Source of the DNA: Eshraghiella sp964576255
Lineage (GTDB): Bacteria; Bacillota; Clostridia; Lachnospirales; Lachnospiraceae
Assembly (NCBI GenBank): GCA_964576255.1
Contig: CAZNUK010000021.1
Location: 1-31,354 of the forward strand
Reading direction: 5' to 3'
DNA length: 31,354 bases
This document shows positions 23,869 to 31,129 of this stretch, in pieces (position 1 is the first letter of the stretch; every line of letters starts with the position of its first letter). Position numbers and translations under genes: made by a program. The notes beneath the pieces were generated by a model that did not search any database, had not been told where the DNA came from, and was given only the letters and a program-made list of their open reading frames with translations.

Positions 23869-24618
23869 CTACATTGTCCATTTCTGCTTCTCAAAGAAGT
23901 CATCAATGGTCTTAACTATCTCTGCCGGTGGCATAGTTTTAAGTAGATATCCTGTTGGTTTCAATGCAGTAACCTTCATTACACTTTCTTTGTCATTTTT
24001 GCTGGTTAAAAAGATAACCGGCATATTAGAAAATTCTGATTCGGCTCTAATCATTTCAAGCACCTGACTGCCATCACATATCGGCATTTCATAATCTAGA
24101 AGAATCAGGTCCGGATGGTTCATAGCAAGATATTTAATAGCCATTGCGCCGGAGTTGGCAAGAATAACCTGATACTTTTCCTCAAGCCAGCCCTTGACGT
24201 TTCTAAGCATTGCGCCAGAATCATCCACCACAAGAATTTTCTTTTTATTATGGCTTTCGTCCTCTTTAAGATATTTGTCAATAACTGTTGCCACATCCTT
24301 CACGTTAATCGGACGCAAAAACTGCTTTTTAATAAACTGACTTGGCATAACAGTTTCAACCTCTTTAATTTGATTAACATCTCCAATAACAAAAACAGGA
24401 GTACTCTCTTCAATAACCTTATCCTTAAGGAACACCAAGCCCTCTGCAACAAGTTCTTCCTCATATAGAATAACAAGCTGTAACTCCTCTTTAATTTTGC
24501 CTATTTCGCTGGGACTATTTGTTGTAAGAAACACTTCATGTTCCATGTCTTCCAATTGCTTTTTAAGCGATGTAACAATAAAGCTGGTCGTCTCTGATAC
24601 CAATAAAATCTTTGCCAT
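23869..24618 (-). CDS. Tandem receiver-domain protein (first receiver degenerate)
   Basis: The 249-residue protein consists of two CheY-like domains and no output domain. The second (about 127-245) is canonical: acidic D132-D133 in ILVVDDS, phospho-acceptor D175 in LILLDYEMP, FLTSK and the lysine of GYLLKT. The first (about 1-118) keeps the fold pattern (KILLVSET, LQLVILYEEE), but the acidic pair is Ser-Glu and the phosphorylated Asp position is Tyr52, so it cannot be phosphorylated normally. GGAGG lies 7 nt before the ATG. It lies 18 bp downstream of the hybrid kinase and 69 bp upstream of the cyclase gene. It is a likely relay carrier or adaptor receiving phosphate from the kinase's HPt domain. 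Confidence 0.9.
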   Translation of the reverse strand: MAKILLVSETTSFIVTSLKKQLEDMEHEVFLTTNSPSEIGKIKEELQLVILYEEELVAEGLVFLKDKVIEESTPVFVIGDVNQIKEVETVMPSQFIKKQFLRPINVKDVATVIDKYLKEDESHNKKKILVVDDSGAMLRNVKGWLEEKYQVILANSGAMAIKYLAMNHPDLILLDYEMPICDGSQVLEMIRAESEFSNMPVIFLTSKNDKESVMKVTALKPTGYLLKTMPPAEIVKTIDDFFEKQKWTM

Positions 24619-24636
24619 TGTATTATCCTCCGAATA

Positions 24637-27042
24637 TTATTTAACCTTATGTATAACATTTATCATTGCTTCTGTAATTCTGATTATATCTTCCATTGCC
24701 ACATCCGATACGGCAACTCTTAACTCTTCCATCAAGTCATTGCAATCATCAGAAAGCTTACACTCCTCGAGCTTATTCATGGCTTCATCAACCATGTCAA
24801 GGTCAAAAGTCTCCACTCCATCATGGATACCATTAAGATACATATTGATTTCTTCCAAAGACGCTTCACGAAGCTTGTCATTATTGTTCTTTTTATAGGC
24901 TTTGAGGAGCTCTTTATAACTTCTATAATGTGTAAGCACTTTAGGAGTTTTTATCTTTAATGCCTCGATATCTTCTGCATTACCCAGTTCTTCCAACTCC
25001 TTAAACTCCTCTGACAGTTCCATTGCTCCAATCAGTCGGGAATTACTTTTTAAAGCATGAACCTCAATTGTAAAATCTCTAATTAGATTGTCTGCCAGAC
25101 ACTTTTCTATTTTATTAGCCTTGGAATCGATTACAGTATAAAAATCTCCCATTAAGCTTATCAAAAGCTCCTGACTTCCGGAATTTTTGATTCCCTCAGA
25201 CACATCAATGCCCTCGTAAATCATCAGCTTCTCAGGCAACCATTTACGTATAGTCCGGGTTATCTCTTTGACATCAATAGGCTTTGCTACAAAACCATTC
25301 ATTCCTGCTTCATCAAAAAGTTCTTTGGCATCCTTCATTGCATTGGCACTAAGCGCGATAACGGGAACGGTTTGACAATACTCATCCTCCATTGCTCGCA
25401 ACTTCTTAGTAGCTTCAACGCCATCCATTACAGGCATCATATGGTCCATAAAAACAAGATGATATCTGTTCTTAACAATGCTATCAAGTGCCTCCCGCCC
25501 ATCCTTAGCTATATCTATCTGCATTTTGAGAGGTGCAAGAAGTCCTTTGGCAACCTTACAATTCATATCATTATCATCAACAACAAGTATTCTGGCACCG
25601 GGTGCAGTGAAGCTTCTATCGTCCTTCTCTTCTTCAGAAATTTCTGCCGACTCTTTAGCTACCACTTTTTGTAAAATGTCAAATGAGAATTCACTTCCTT
25701 CGCCATACCTGCTCTTAACTTCAAGCTGTCCGCCCATCATTTTTACAAACTGACTGGAAATGGCAAGTCCTAATCCGGTTCCCTCTTTGCCGGCATTTTT
25801 CTGTGTATTCACCTGCTCAAAGGCTTCAAAAAGTCTTGCCATATCCTCTTCCCTGATTCCCTGTCCGGTATCCGCAACAGTTACCTTCATCATTATATCA
25901 TCCTGGGAAATTTTTTCCGTTTTAACAACAAGCTTAACGCTTCCCTTGTCTGTAAATTTAACTGCGTTATTTAATAAATTAAGAAATATCTGTCGGATTC
26001 GAAGTCCATCTCCGTACAGCTTATTAGGCAATGCGTCATCTATTTCAAATATTAGTTCAATAGGCTTATCATCTATTCTATTTTGAATAATCATCTGAAT
26101 GTCATTAAGCATAGGTCGAATATCATATTCCCCTAAGCTAAGCTCCATCTTGCCTGCCTCTATTTTGGAAATATCCAGGACATCATTAATTATGGATACG
26201 AGAGCATTCCCTGAATTCTTAATATTAATCAGATAATCTCTCTGTTCATCAGTTAAATCCGTCTTCAACAAAATATCCGTCATTCCAACAACAGCGTTCA
26301 TCGGAGTACGAATCTCATGGGACACATGGGAGAGAAAAGTAGACTTAGCTGCATTTGCCTCGTCCGCTTTCTGTTTTTCCATCTTCACCTGCTCCACAAG
26401 TCGCACATCTGGATTCTCAATGCTGAGATAAAAAGCCAGACTAATTAACGTAAGCCCCATTCCGCTTATTAACGCTAATGGATAAATTGCCTGACAGATA
26501 AGTGCCACCATCAGTATTCCCAAGGCTACGGACATGGTTATTCTCTTCTTGCTATGAATTTCATTCCAGCACAGGCATAAAATAATTATCAGCATGACCA
26601 GATATATTGCTATACATCCATACAACATAAATGCCACCGGTCCATAGGAATAATTACCGTCAGGGGTCTCAATATATCTGATTGGCAATAATACTGCACA
26701 TATGATTCCTACAACCAGTACAACTGTGCTGATTATAAAAATTGGAAATCTTTTTCCTGTATCGTTTTCCACCAAAATACCTATATAACAGCACATAAGG
26801 TAAAAAAGCACAATCATGCTGCCAATAAAAAGTCTGTGAGCAACTTCATTAATTATCGGCGGCACCTTGTCCATATTATTCACCGTATATATTGTGAGTC
26901 CATCAAAAGCAAGATGAATCATGGACATAATCAGGAATAAAGAGAAAGCTTTATGTGATTTTGTTCTCTCTCTTTTGGCAGAAAAATATATTAAAGACAT
27001 AAATGCTATTACCAAAAAACACGCTATTTCCATACGAATCAT
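24637..27042 (-). CDS. Hybrid sensor histidine kinase with receiver and HPt domains
   Basis: The 801-residue protein starts with about seven membrane helices (1-208) lacking a large loop, and this part resembles the EAL protein's N-terminus. Then come a short coiled coil (210-235), HisKA with SHEIRTPMNAV and phospho-acceptor H242, and a GHKL ATPase with LLNNAVKF (N359), DTGQGI and GTGLGL. A receiver domain (about 484-600) has D489-D490 and phospho-acceptor D533 (FMDHMMP). A C-terminal HPt domain has H662 in HALKSNSRLIG. A further 100-residue helical tail follows. This is a complete phosphorelay in one chain (His-Asp-His), expected to pass phosphate to the downstream tandem receiver. AAGGAGG lies 9 nt before the ATG, and the HdeD-like gene ends 33 bp upstream. 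Confidence 0.93.
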   Translation of the reverse strand: MIRMEIACFLVIAFMSLIYFSAKRERTKSHKAFSLFLIMSMIHLAFDGLTIYTVNNMDKVPPIINEVAHRLFIGSMIVLFYLMCCYIGILVENDTGKRFPIFIISTVVLVVGIICAVLLPIRYIETPDGNYSYGPVAFMLYGCIAIYLVMLIIILCLCWNEIHSKKRITMSVALGILMVALICQAIYPLALISGMGLTLISLAFYLSIENPDVRLVEQVKMEKQKADEANAAKSTFLSHVSHEIRTPMNAVVGMTDILLKTDLTDEQRDYLINIKNSGNALVSIINDVLDISKIEAGKMELSLGEYDIRPMLNDIQMIIQNRIDDKPIELIFEIDDALPNKLYGDGLRIRQIFLNLLNNAVKFTDKGSVKLVVKTEKISQDDIMMKVTVADTGQGIREEDMARLFEAFEQVNTQKNAGKEGTGLGLAISSQFVKMMGGQLEVKSRYGEGSEFSFDILQKVVAKESAEISEEEKDDRSFTAPGARILVVDDNDMNCKVAKGLLAPLKMQIDIAKDGREALDSIVKNRYHLVFMDHMMPVMDGVEATKKLRAMEDEYCQTVPVIALSANAMKDAKELFDEAGMNGFVAKPIDVKEITRTIRKWLPEKLMIYEGIDVSEGIKNSGSQELLISLMGDFYTVIDSKANKIEKCLADNLIRDFTIEVHALKSNSRLIGAMELSEEFKELEELGNAEDIEALKIKTPKVLTHYRSYKELLKAYKKNNNDKLREASLEEINMYLNGIHDGVETFDLDMVDEAMNKLEECKLSDDCNDLMEELRVAVSDVAMEDIIRITEAMINVIHKVK

Positions 27043-27075
27043 AGCTAAATTCCTCCTTATCCCTAAATTTATATT

Positions 27076-27609
27076 TTACTGTGCCTTATTCTTAACCACC
27101 AAGACAACAATATCAAATACTGCCTGTACAAGTAATGTAATACCAATAAACATCCATACTACAGCTGCAGTTTTGAATGGATTACAGATAATAATAATTG
27201 CACAGATAATTGAAATAGCTGCACCAATTGCAGGGAATATCCATTTTCCTTTTTTGGTACGAATTAAATCGACTGCTGTCTGTACTTTTTCAAGACCTGA
27301 CACGAAAATAAACACTCCATAAAACATGGTAAGGAGTGAAAGCGTAGCTACAATCCAGCCGTGTCTTAAAAGGCAGAACAAACCTGCCACCAAGGTTCCA
27401 AGCCCAAGCATCAGACTACGCCCATTAGCCGCAACCTCCGGCTCTGCTTTAAAGTATTTTACGATATTAACGATTCCTACTACCAAAAGTCCGCCTCCGG
27501 CTACCATAACAATTGCATTGGTAAAAGCGATAGGATTTAATATCAAAAGAACCGCTACAATCACCTCAATAACACAAACAACAATTGAATTTACACTTTT
27601 TTTAAACAT
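27076..27609 (-). CDS. HdeD/DUF308-like membrane protein
   Basis: The 177-residue protein is almost entirely hydrophobic, with six predicted membrane helices in two blocks of three separated by a charged segment (about 50-65 and 118-125). This layout and the sequence tone (VVGIVNIVKYF, AIGAAISIICAI) match the HdeD/DUF308 family. E. coli HdeD is linked to acid resistance at high cell density, but the family's molecular role is unclear. GGAGA lies 7 nt before the ATG. It begins the run that continues with the hybrid kinase, tandem receiver and cyclase genes, so it may share their regulation. Confidence 0.85.
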   Translation of the reverse strand: MFKKSVNSIVVCVIEVIVAVLLILNPIAFTNAIVMVAGGGLLVVGIVNIVKYFKAEPEVAANGRSLMLGLGTLVAGLFCLLRHGWIVATLSLLTMFYGVFIFVSGLEKVQTAVDLIRTKKGKWIFPAIGAAISIICAIIIICNPFKTAAVVWMFIGITLLVQAVFDIVVLVVKNKAQ

Positions 27610-27629
27610 ATTATTTCTCCTTTTATTGT

Positions 27630-27657
27630 ACTATAGTGAAGTTTTTTATCTTTACAA
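27630..27657 (-). promoter_or_regulatory. Candidate promoter of the HdeD-kinase-cyclase operon
   Basis: Minus strand: TTGTAA (27652-27657), a 16-bp spacer and TATAGT (27630-27635), followed by the AAAGGAG ribosome site and the ATG at 27609. The rest of the 236-bp divergent gap is AT-rich and holds the promoter of the small plus-strand unit. Confidence 0.5.
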
Positions 27658-27770
27658 AAATCCACATATATAAATAATATCAAAATTTACCATTACAATC
27701 AATGCATTAACTTCAATACAGCACTCTTATTTGTAAAATATTGTACGTTTATTATTCCAGCAATCTCCTA

Positions 27771-27799
27771 TTGTATGTTTCTTGCGAAATTGTTACAAT
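27771..27799 (+). promoter_or_regulatory. Sigma-A promoter of the small-peptide unit
   Basis: TTGTAT (27771-27776), a 17-bp spacer and TACAAT (27794-27799). The predicted start is near 27806, about 40 nt before the ATG of the 23-codon frame. The -10 lies inside a small dyad, AAATTG-TTA-CAATTT (27788-27802), which could be an operator. Confidence 0.55.
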
Positions 27800-27826
27800 T
27801 TATTTGTACTTAGCTAAGACAAATAA
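27800..27826 (+). promoter_or_regulatory. Dyad at the transcription start of the small-peptide unit
   Basis: TTATTTGT-a-CTTAG (27800-27813) is mirrored by CTAAG-ACAAATAA (27814-27826): 13 paired positions with a single bulged A. At the predicted start site it could be a repressor operator, or a 5' hairpin that stabilises the short mRNA. The core CTTAGCTAAG is a perfect palindrome. Confidence 0.5.
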
Positions 27827-27845
27827 GAATAAGGAGGACGAAACT

Positions 27846-27917
27846 ATGTTTTTTATCATCAATAGCTGTTCCGAGTTATTTAATACTCTTTGCAATTTTT
27901 TTAACATAGGTTGCTAA
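27846..27917 (+). CDS. Candidate 23-residue peptide gene
   Basis: The frame runs ATG to TAA and is preceded by a perfect AAGGAGG (27831-27837) at a spacing of 8 nt, one of the best ribosome sites in the window. The peptide begins MFFIINSCSEL and ends FFNIGC. It has three cysteines (8, 16, 23), many Phe and Asn, and no basic residues. A promoter, a dyad and a terminator-like hairpin flank it, making a complete tiny transcription unit. I recognise no family. It could be a signalling or regulatory peptide, a small membrane-associated protein, or a leader whose translation serves regulation. With only 23 codons, coding statistics cannot decide. Confidence 0.5.
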   Translation: MFFIINSCSELFNTLCNFFNIGC

Positions 27918-27924
27918 TTAATAA

Positions 27925-27964
27925 GAGGATGTCCAAAGGTCTTGACTGACCAGAGGGCATCCTC
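27925..27964. terminator. Hairpin between the small-peptide unit and the lipoprotein gene
   Basis: GAGGATGTCC (27925-27934) pairs with GGGCATCCTC (27955-27964) with one G-U pair; an inner GGTC/GACC helix closes a six-base loop. T-rich but broken tails follow on both strands, so it is a plausible though imperfect bidirectional terminator for these convergent units. Confidence 0.6.
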
Positions 27965-27977
27965 GTTCTATTATCCT

Positions 27978-29099
27978 TTACTTCTCTTTATAAATCGCAA
28001 ATATATCCTTCGTGTATCCCTCTTCATTAAAACGAATCGATTTATAGTTGTAATTGTCGTTACCATTCATTTGATTCATACTTTCTTCTGATGCCACATA
28101 CACATATAAGCCCTCATATTCTTTACCATAATACATATAGAAATTATTAACGCTATACTCCGTTATATGAACTGTAACATCATTTTCGTTGATATAGCTT
28201 TCCTTATAGTCCCCTCTATCCAATTCTATATCGCCGACCCTGTCCGCTTTAATGGAGTAAGCTTCATCTGTATATTTAAAATCTACATCTGTATAATATT
28301 TCCTCGGAGGGTCGTCAGTATCATAATCTATTGGGGTAATTTCTACATCATAATAATGGTCATTATAAGAAAATTTCATTCCGTCTACCTCTACCCACTT
28401 ATTATGAGTATAAGTTATATATATTTCATCTTCATCATAATGATAATCATTACACTCAATAGTATCGAGCATATTCTCATTATCTTTGCCCTCTCCATCG
28501 GTATTATACAGCACAAGATGCAGATTAGACATTTTTTCATAAATGCTATCAAGCCGAAGCTCCTCAGGACAAAAATTTCTTTCGTTAGAATAATAATAAA
28601 ACGCTTCGGATTGGTAGAAACACTCTCCGTTCTTCTCTCGTTCAATAACCGACTCTAAGTTCTCGTCCTCATGAAGGAGAACATACACATCCGGACTAGA
28701 AACTTGCATACCAATGCTCAATTCACAACTGTCTGCATCCTCCAAAGCATCATATTCATCCAACATATCCTTAAAATCTTCAATAATTTCATCATAATAG
28801 TAATTAGACCAATATGTATCATCACTAGCCCTATAAACAAAAACATAATTGTCCCCGTCTATTTTAACTTCAAATCGGGTATTCTGGCTTATGTCCCAGC
28901 CTTCTATGAAGTTGCCGCTAACTATATGCTCCACTTCTTTAATTTTGTAGTCGGAAAACTCTTCATCCAAAAAATCTTCCATCTTATTTTTGGCTTCGGC
29001 CTCAAGACTTTCCACTTCTTCTCTGACCGACTCTGACATACAACCGGTAAGTAGCATAACCACCAGCAGACTCACAACGCATAAAATCTGTTTTTTCAT
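27978..29099 (-). CDS. Lipoprotein of unknown function (373 aa)
   Basis: I do not recognise the family. The N-terminus is a lipoprotein signal (MKKQ, hydrophobic core, lipobox LLTGC with the lipidated cysteine at residue 20), so the mature protein is anchored to the outer face of the membrane. The rest is soluble, strongly acidic and rich in Tyr and Asp, with motifs such as YYDVEITPIDYDTDD and a C-terminal SIRFNEEGYTKDIFAIY. The first 40 mature residues form a charged helix (ESVREEVESLEAEAKNK), possibly a coiled-coil spacer from the membrane. GAGG lies 6 nt before the ATG. It is the third gene of a rhomboid-lipoprotein-lipoprotein run, 24 bp after its neighbour. Confidence 0.8.
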   Translation of the reverse strand: MKKQILCVVSLLVVMLLTGCMSESVREEVESLEAEAKNKMEDFLDEEFSDYKIKEVEHIVSGNFIEGWDISQNTRFEVKIDGDNYVFVYRASDDTYWSNYYYDEIIEDFKDMLDEYDALEDADSCELSIGMQVSSPDVYVLLHEDENLESVIEREKNGECFYQSEAFYYYSNERNFCPEELRLDSIYEKMSNLHLVLYNTDGEGKDNENMLDTIECNDYHYDEDEIYITYTHNKWVEVDGMKFSYNDHYYDVEITPIDYDTDDPPRKYYTDVDFKYTDEAYSIKADRVGDIELDRGDYKESYINENDVTVHITEYSVNNFYMYYGKEYEGLYVYVASEESMNQMNGNDNYNYKSIRFNEEGYTKDIFAIYKEK

Positions 29100-29123
29100 C
29101 TTATGCCTCTTCCCTCCAAAACA

Positions 29124-29933
29124 CTAAAATATATCGACATTAAAATAATATTCTTCATCTCTCTGCTTGGTATCCTCAATTTCAAAGCTTATACTTTCCA
29201 TGGTTTTCATGAATTGTCTCTCCGATTCATAACCATCCGCTAAAAACCCGATATTGGAGCCTATTACCCATCCAATCATTTCATAAACAGTGTTACCATC
29301 ACTTGTCTCGTATGTTATTAATGTGTACATAACATTATTAACCTGTCCTGATTCAATTACTTCAATTTCTTCATCATTTGAAATCCCATCTTCAATTGAA
29401 CTACAATATGAATCTATTGCATCCTTATCCATAAATCCAATGATAACGTCTAATTCTTCATCCTCGTACACTCTAAGTAAATAATCGTTCTCCTCATTAT
29501 ATGTCAGATTGATGTTTTCATCTGAGTCAATTGATACATTAAGCTCATCATCAGTGGCAAAGTCTAACGCAATAGAATTATTGGGTTCACTCAATAATTC
29601 ATCAATTTCTTCCACCTTTTCATAGTAATAATGTTCGTTTCCCTGCCCTGTTTTAATTGGTTCAAAAGTAATGCACTCCAAAACTTTTTCCATATCTTCT
29701 TGCGACTGATAACCGTCAGCAATTACGCCTGTATTGGTTCCGTCTTCATCAAACTCCATGTCCCAGTCTGCATCATCAGCCCTCATCTGAACCTCGAGCT
29801 TATCTTCCGTTTCAACATCAATAATCATTCCACTATAGCTAAAACCATACTCCACATTTCCACATCCAGAAAAAGACATCAAAATAGCTATTCCAAACAA
29901 TATCCCTGTTAGTTTTTTCATCCTCTTATTCAC
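29124..29933 (-). CDS. Lipoprotein with internal duplication (269 aa)
   Basis: I do not recognise the family. The start is GTG at 29933, with AAGGAG 7 nt upstream; the next ATG lies right against an AGG. A lipoprotein signal ends in FSGC, giving lipidated C24. The mature part is very acidic. Two segments repeat each other: residues 67-91 (NTGVIADGYQSQEDMEKVLE...) and 227-251 (NIGFLADGYESERQFMKTME...), so the protein probably arose from two copies of one domain of about 130 residues, the first now shortened or diverged. It lies between the rhomboid gene (23 bp) and the second lipoprotein gene (24 bp). Confidence 0.8.
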   Translation of the reverse strand: MNKRMKKLTGILFGIAILMSFSGCGNVEYGFSYSGMIIDVETEDKLEVQMRADDADWDMEFDEDGTNTGVIADGYQSQEDMEKVLECITFEPIKTGQGNEHYYYEKVEEIDELLSEPNNSIALDFATDDELNVSIDSDENINLTYNEENDYLLRVYEDEELDVIIGFMDKDAIDSYCSSIEDGISNDEEIEVIESGQVNNVMYTLITYETSDGNTVYEMIGWVIGSNIGFLADGYESERQFMKTMESISFEIEDTKQRDEEYYFNVDIF

Positions 29934-29956
29934 CTGTTAACTCCTTATCAATCCAA

Positions 29957-30949
29957 TTATGCTTTTGTTCTTCTATATGAAATTAAAGCTATTAAAAATC
30001 CAAATATAAGTCCGCCAATATGAGCTGCAACACTGACACCTTCCTCTGCGACTCCCTGCCCAAGAGAAAGAGCCATACCTACAATAACCTGCCATAAGGT
30101 CATTTCCTGTCTTCTGTTTTTGTTGGCAATTAATACCCACAAAAGTGCTCCAACTAAACCGTATACCGCTCCCGATGCACCTACGCAGACAACATTTTTT
30201 TCTGTAATGTAATAATACATTGCTGCAACAATTCCGGCGTTAATACCGCTGGCAAGATATATGATTGGAAATCTTATTTTGCCAACCATATTTTCCAGAT
30301 TTCTTCCCACCATGAATAACACAAACATATTACCTATAAGGTGAATCCAGTCAAAATGCATAAACATGGAGGAAATAAATCTATAAACCTCACCCTTTCT
30401 AATAGCATCAGGATATAAGCCTCCATTGTCCAGCATAAATTCAGCATCCGAAGTATTTCCTTTTAAGCATAACATAATATGTACAAATACATTTATCAGA
30501 ATAAAAAGGTTGGTAAAATTCCATACTTTGTGTATTCTTCTGACCGGCTCCGGCCTTTTAGCAGTTACTTCCATCTGAGAAAACAGAGCCTTAACGTTAT
30601 AAAACTCACGTTGCTGTGCCTCGCTTATTTCCAGCTGATCATATATTGTGTTATATAACCAACAGTCATATTCATTTTGAGTTAACACCCTTGCGCTTTG
30701 AGTATCCGGGGTAAATACCACAAAAAGAATTCTCTCCGTATTATATTTATTATATTGATGCAAAAGGCTCTGGTATAAATTCTCGATATCATCCTGTATC
30801 CCAATAATATCAAACTCTTCCTCCACAGTTACAACAATATGTTTTTCAAAATTCGCCGGACTAATGAAAACACACATCTGTGATGTTCCATCAAAGCTTC
30901 CGGTATATCCTGCATTAATTAAGTTTCTTTGAAAATCGTTTAGTTTCAT
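29957..30949 (-). CDS. Rhomboid family intramembrane serine protease with N-terminal cytosolic domain
   Basis: The 330-residue protein has a soluble N-terminal domain of about 140 residues, then six or seven membrane helices. The rhomboid catalytic serine is S259 in GASGAVYG and the histidine is H310 in AAHIGG. Oxyanion-region residues H203 and N207 are in WIHLIGNMF, and the L1 loop region carries YRFISSMFMH. Rhomboids cleave transmembrane segments of substrates inside the membrane. The N-terminal domain is reminiscent of Firmicutes GluP/YqgP-type extensions but I cannot align it. It is the promoter-proximal gene of a run with two lipoprotein genes, which may be functional partners; no substrate is identified. 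GAGGAA lies about 13 nt before the ATG. Confidence 0.92.
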   Translation of the reverse strand: MKLNDFQRNLINAGYTGSFDGTSQMCVFISPANFEKHIVVTVEEEFDIIGIQDDIENLYQSLLHQYNKYNTERILFVVFTPDTQSARVLTQNEYDCWLYNTIYDQLEISEAQQREFYNVKALFSQMEVTAKRPEPVRRIHKVWNFTNLFILINVFVHIMLCLKGNTSDAEFMLDNGGLYPDAIRKGEVYRFISSMFMHFDWIHLIGNMFVLFMVGRNLENMVGKIRFPIIYLASGINAGIVAAMYYYITEKNVVCVGASGAVYGLVGALLWVLIANKNRRQEMTLWQVIVGMALSLGQGVAEEGVSVAAHIGGLIFGFLIALISYRRTKA

Positions 30950-31010
30950 TTTTCTTATCCGTTCCTCGTACTTAAAGTGTCAACCTTTATCTGGTATTTC
31001 CAATAATTTA

Positions 31011-31039
31011 AATATACATTTTTTAGGCGATTGTTACAA
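31011..31039 (-). promoter_or_regulatory. Candidate promoter of the rhomboid-lipoprotein operon
   Basis: Minus strand: TTGTAA (31034-31039), a 17-bp spacer and TATATT (31011-31016). The leader to the ATG at 30949 is about 55 nt and contains a TTGACA (near 30988) without a matching -10. Confidence 0.5.
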
Positions 31040-31070
31040 CTGTTTTTTACATTTACTCTAATTATGACCA

Positions 31071-31103
31071 AAAAATCCTCCACCGCTTTAGTGAAGGATT
31101 TTT
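31071..31103. terminator. Intrinsic terminator downstream of the right-edge gene
   Basis: AAAAATCCTCCAC (31071-31083) pairs with GTGAAGGATTTTT (31091-31103), with one C-A mismatch and a seven-base loop. T-runs follow on both strands. It ends the minus-strand gene at the right edge. Confidence 0.8.
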
Positions 31104-31129
31104 AAAAACTCTTTATATTTTCTTACGTG

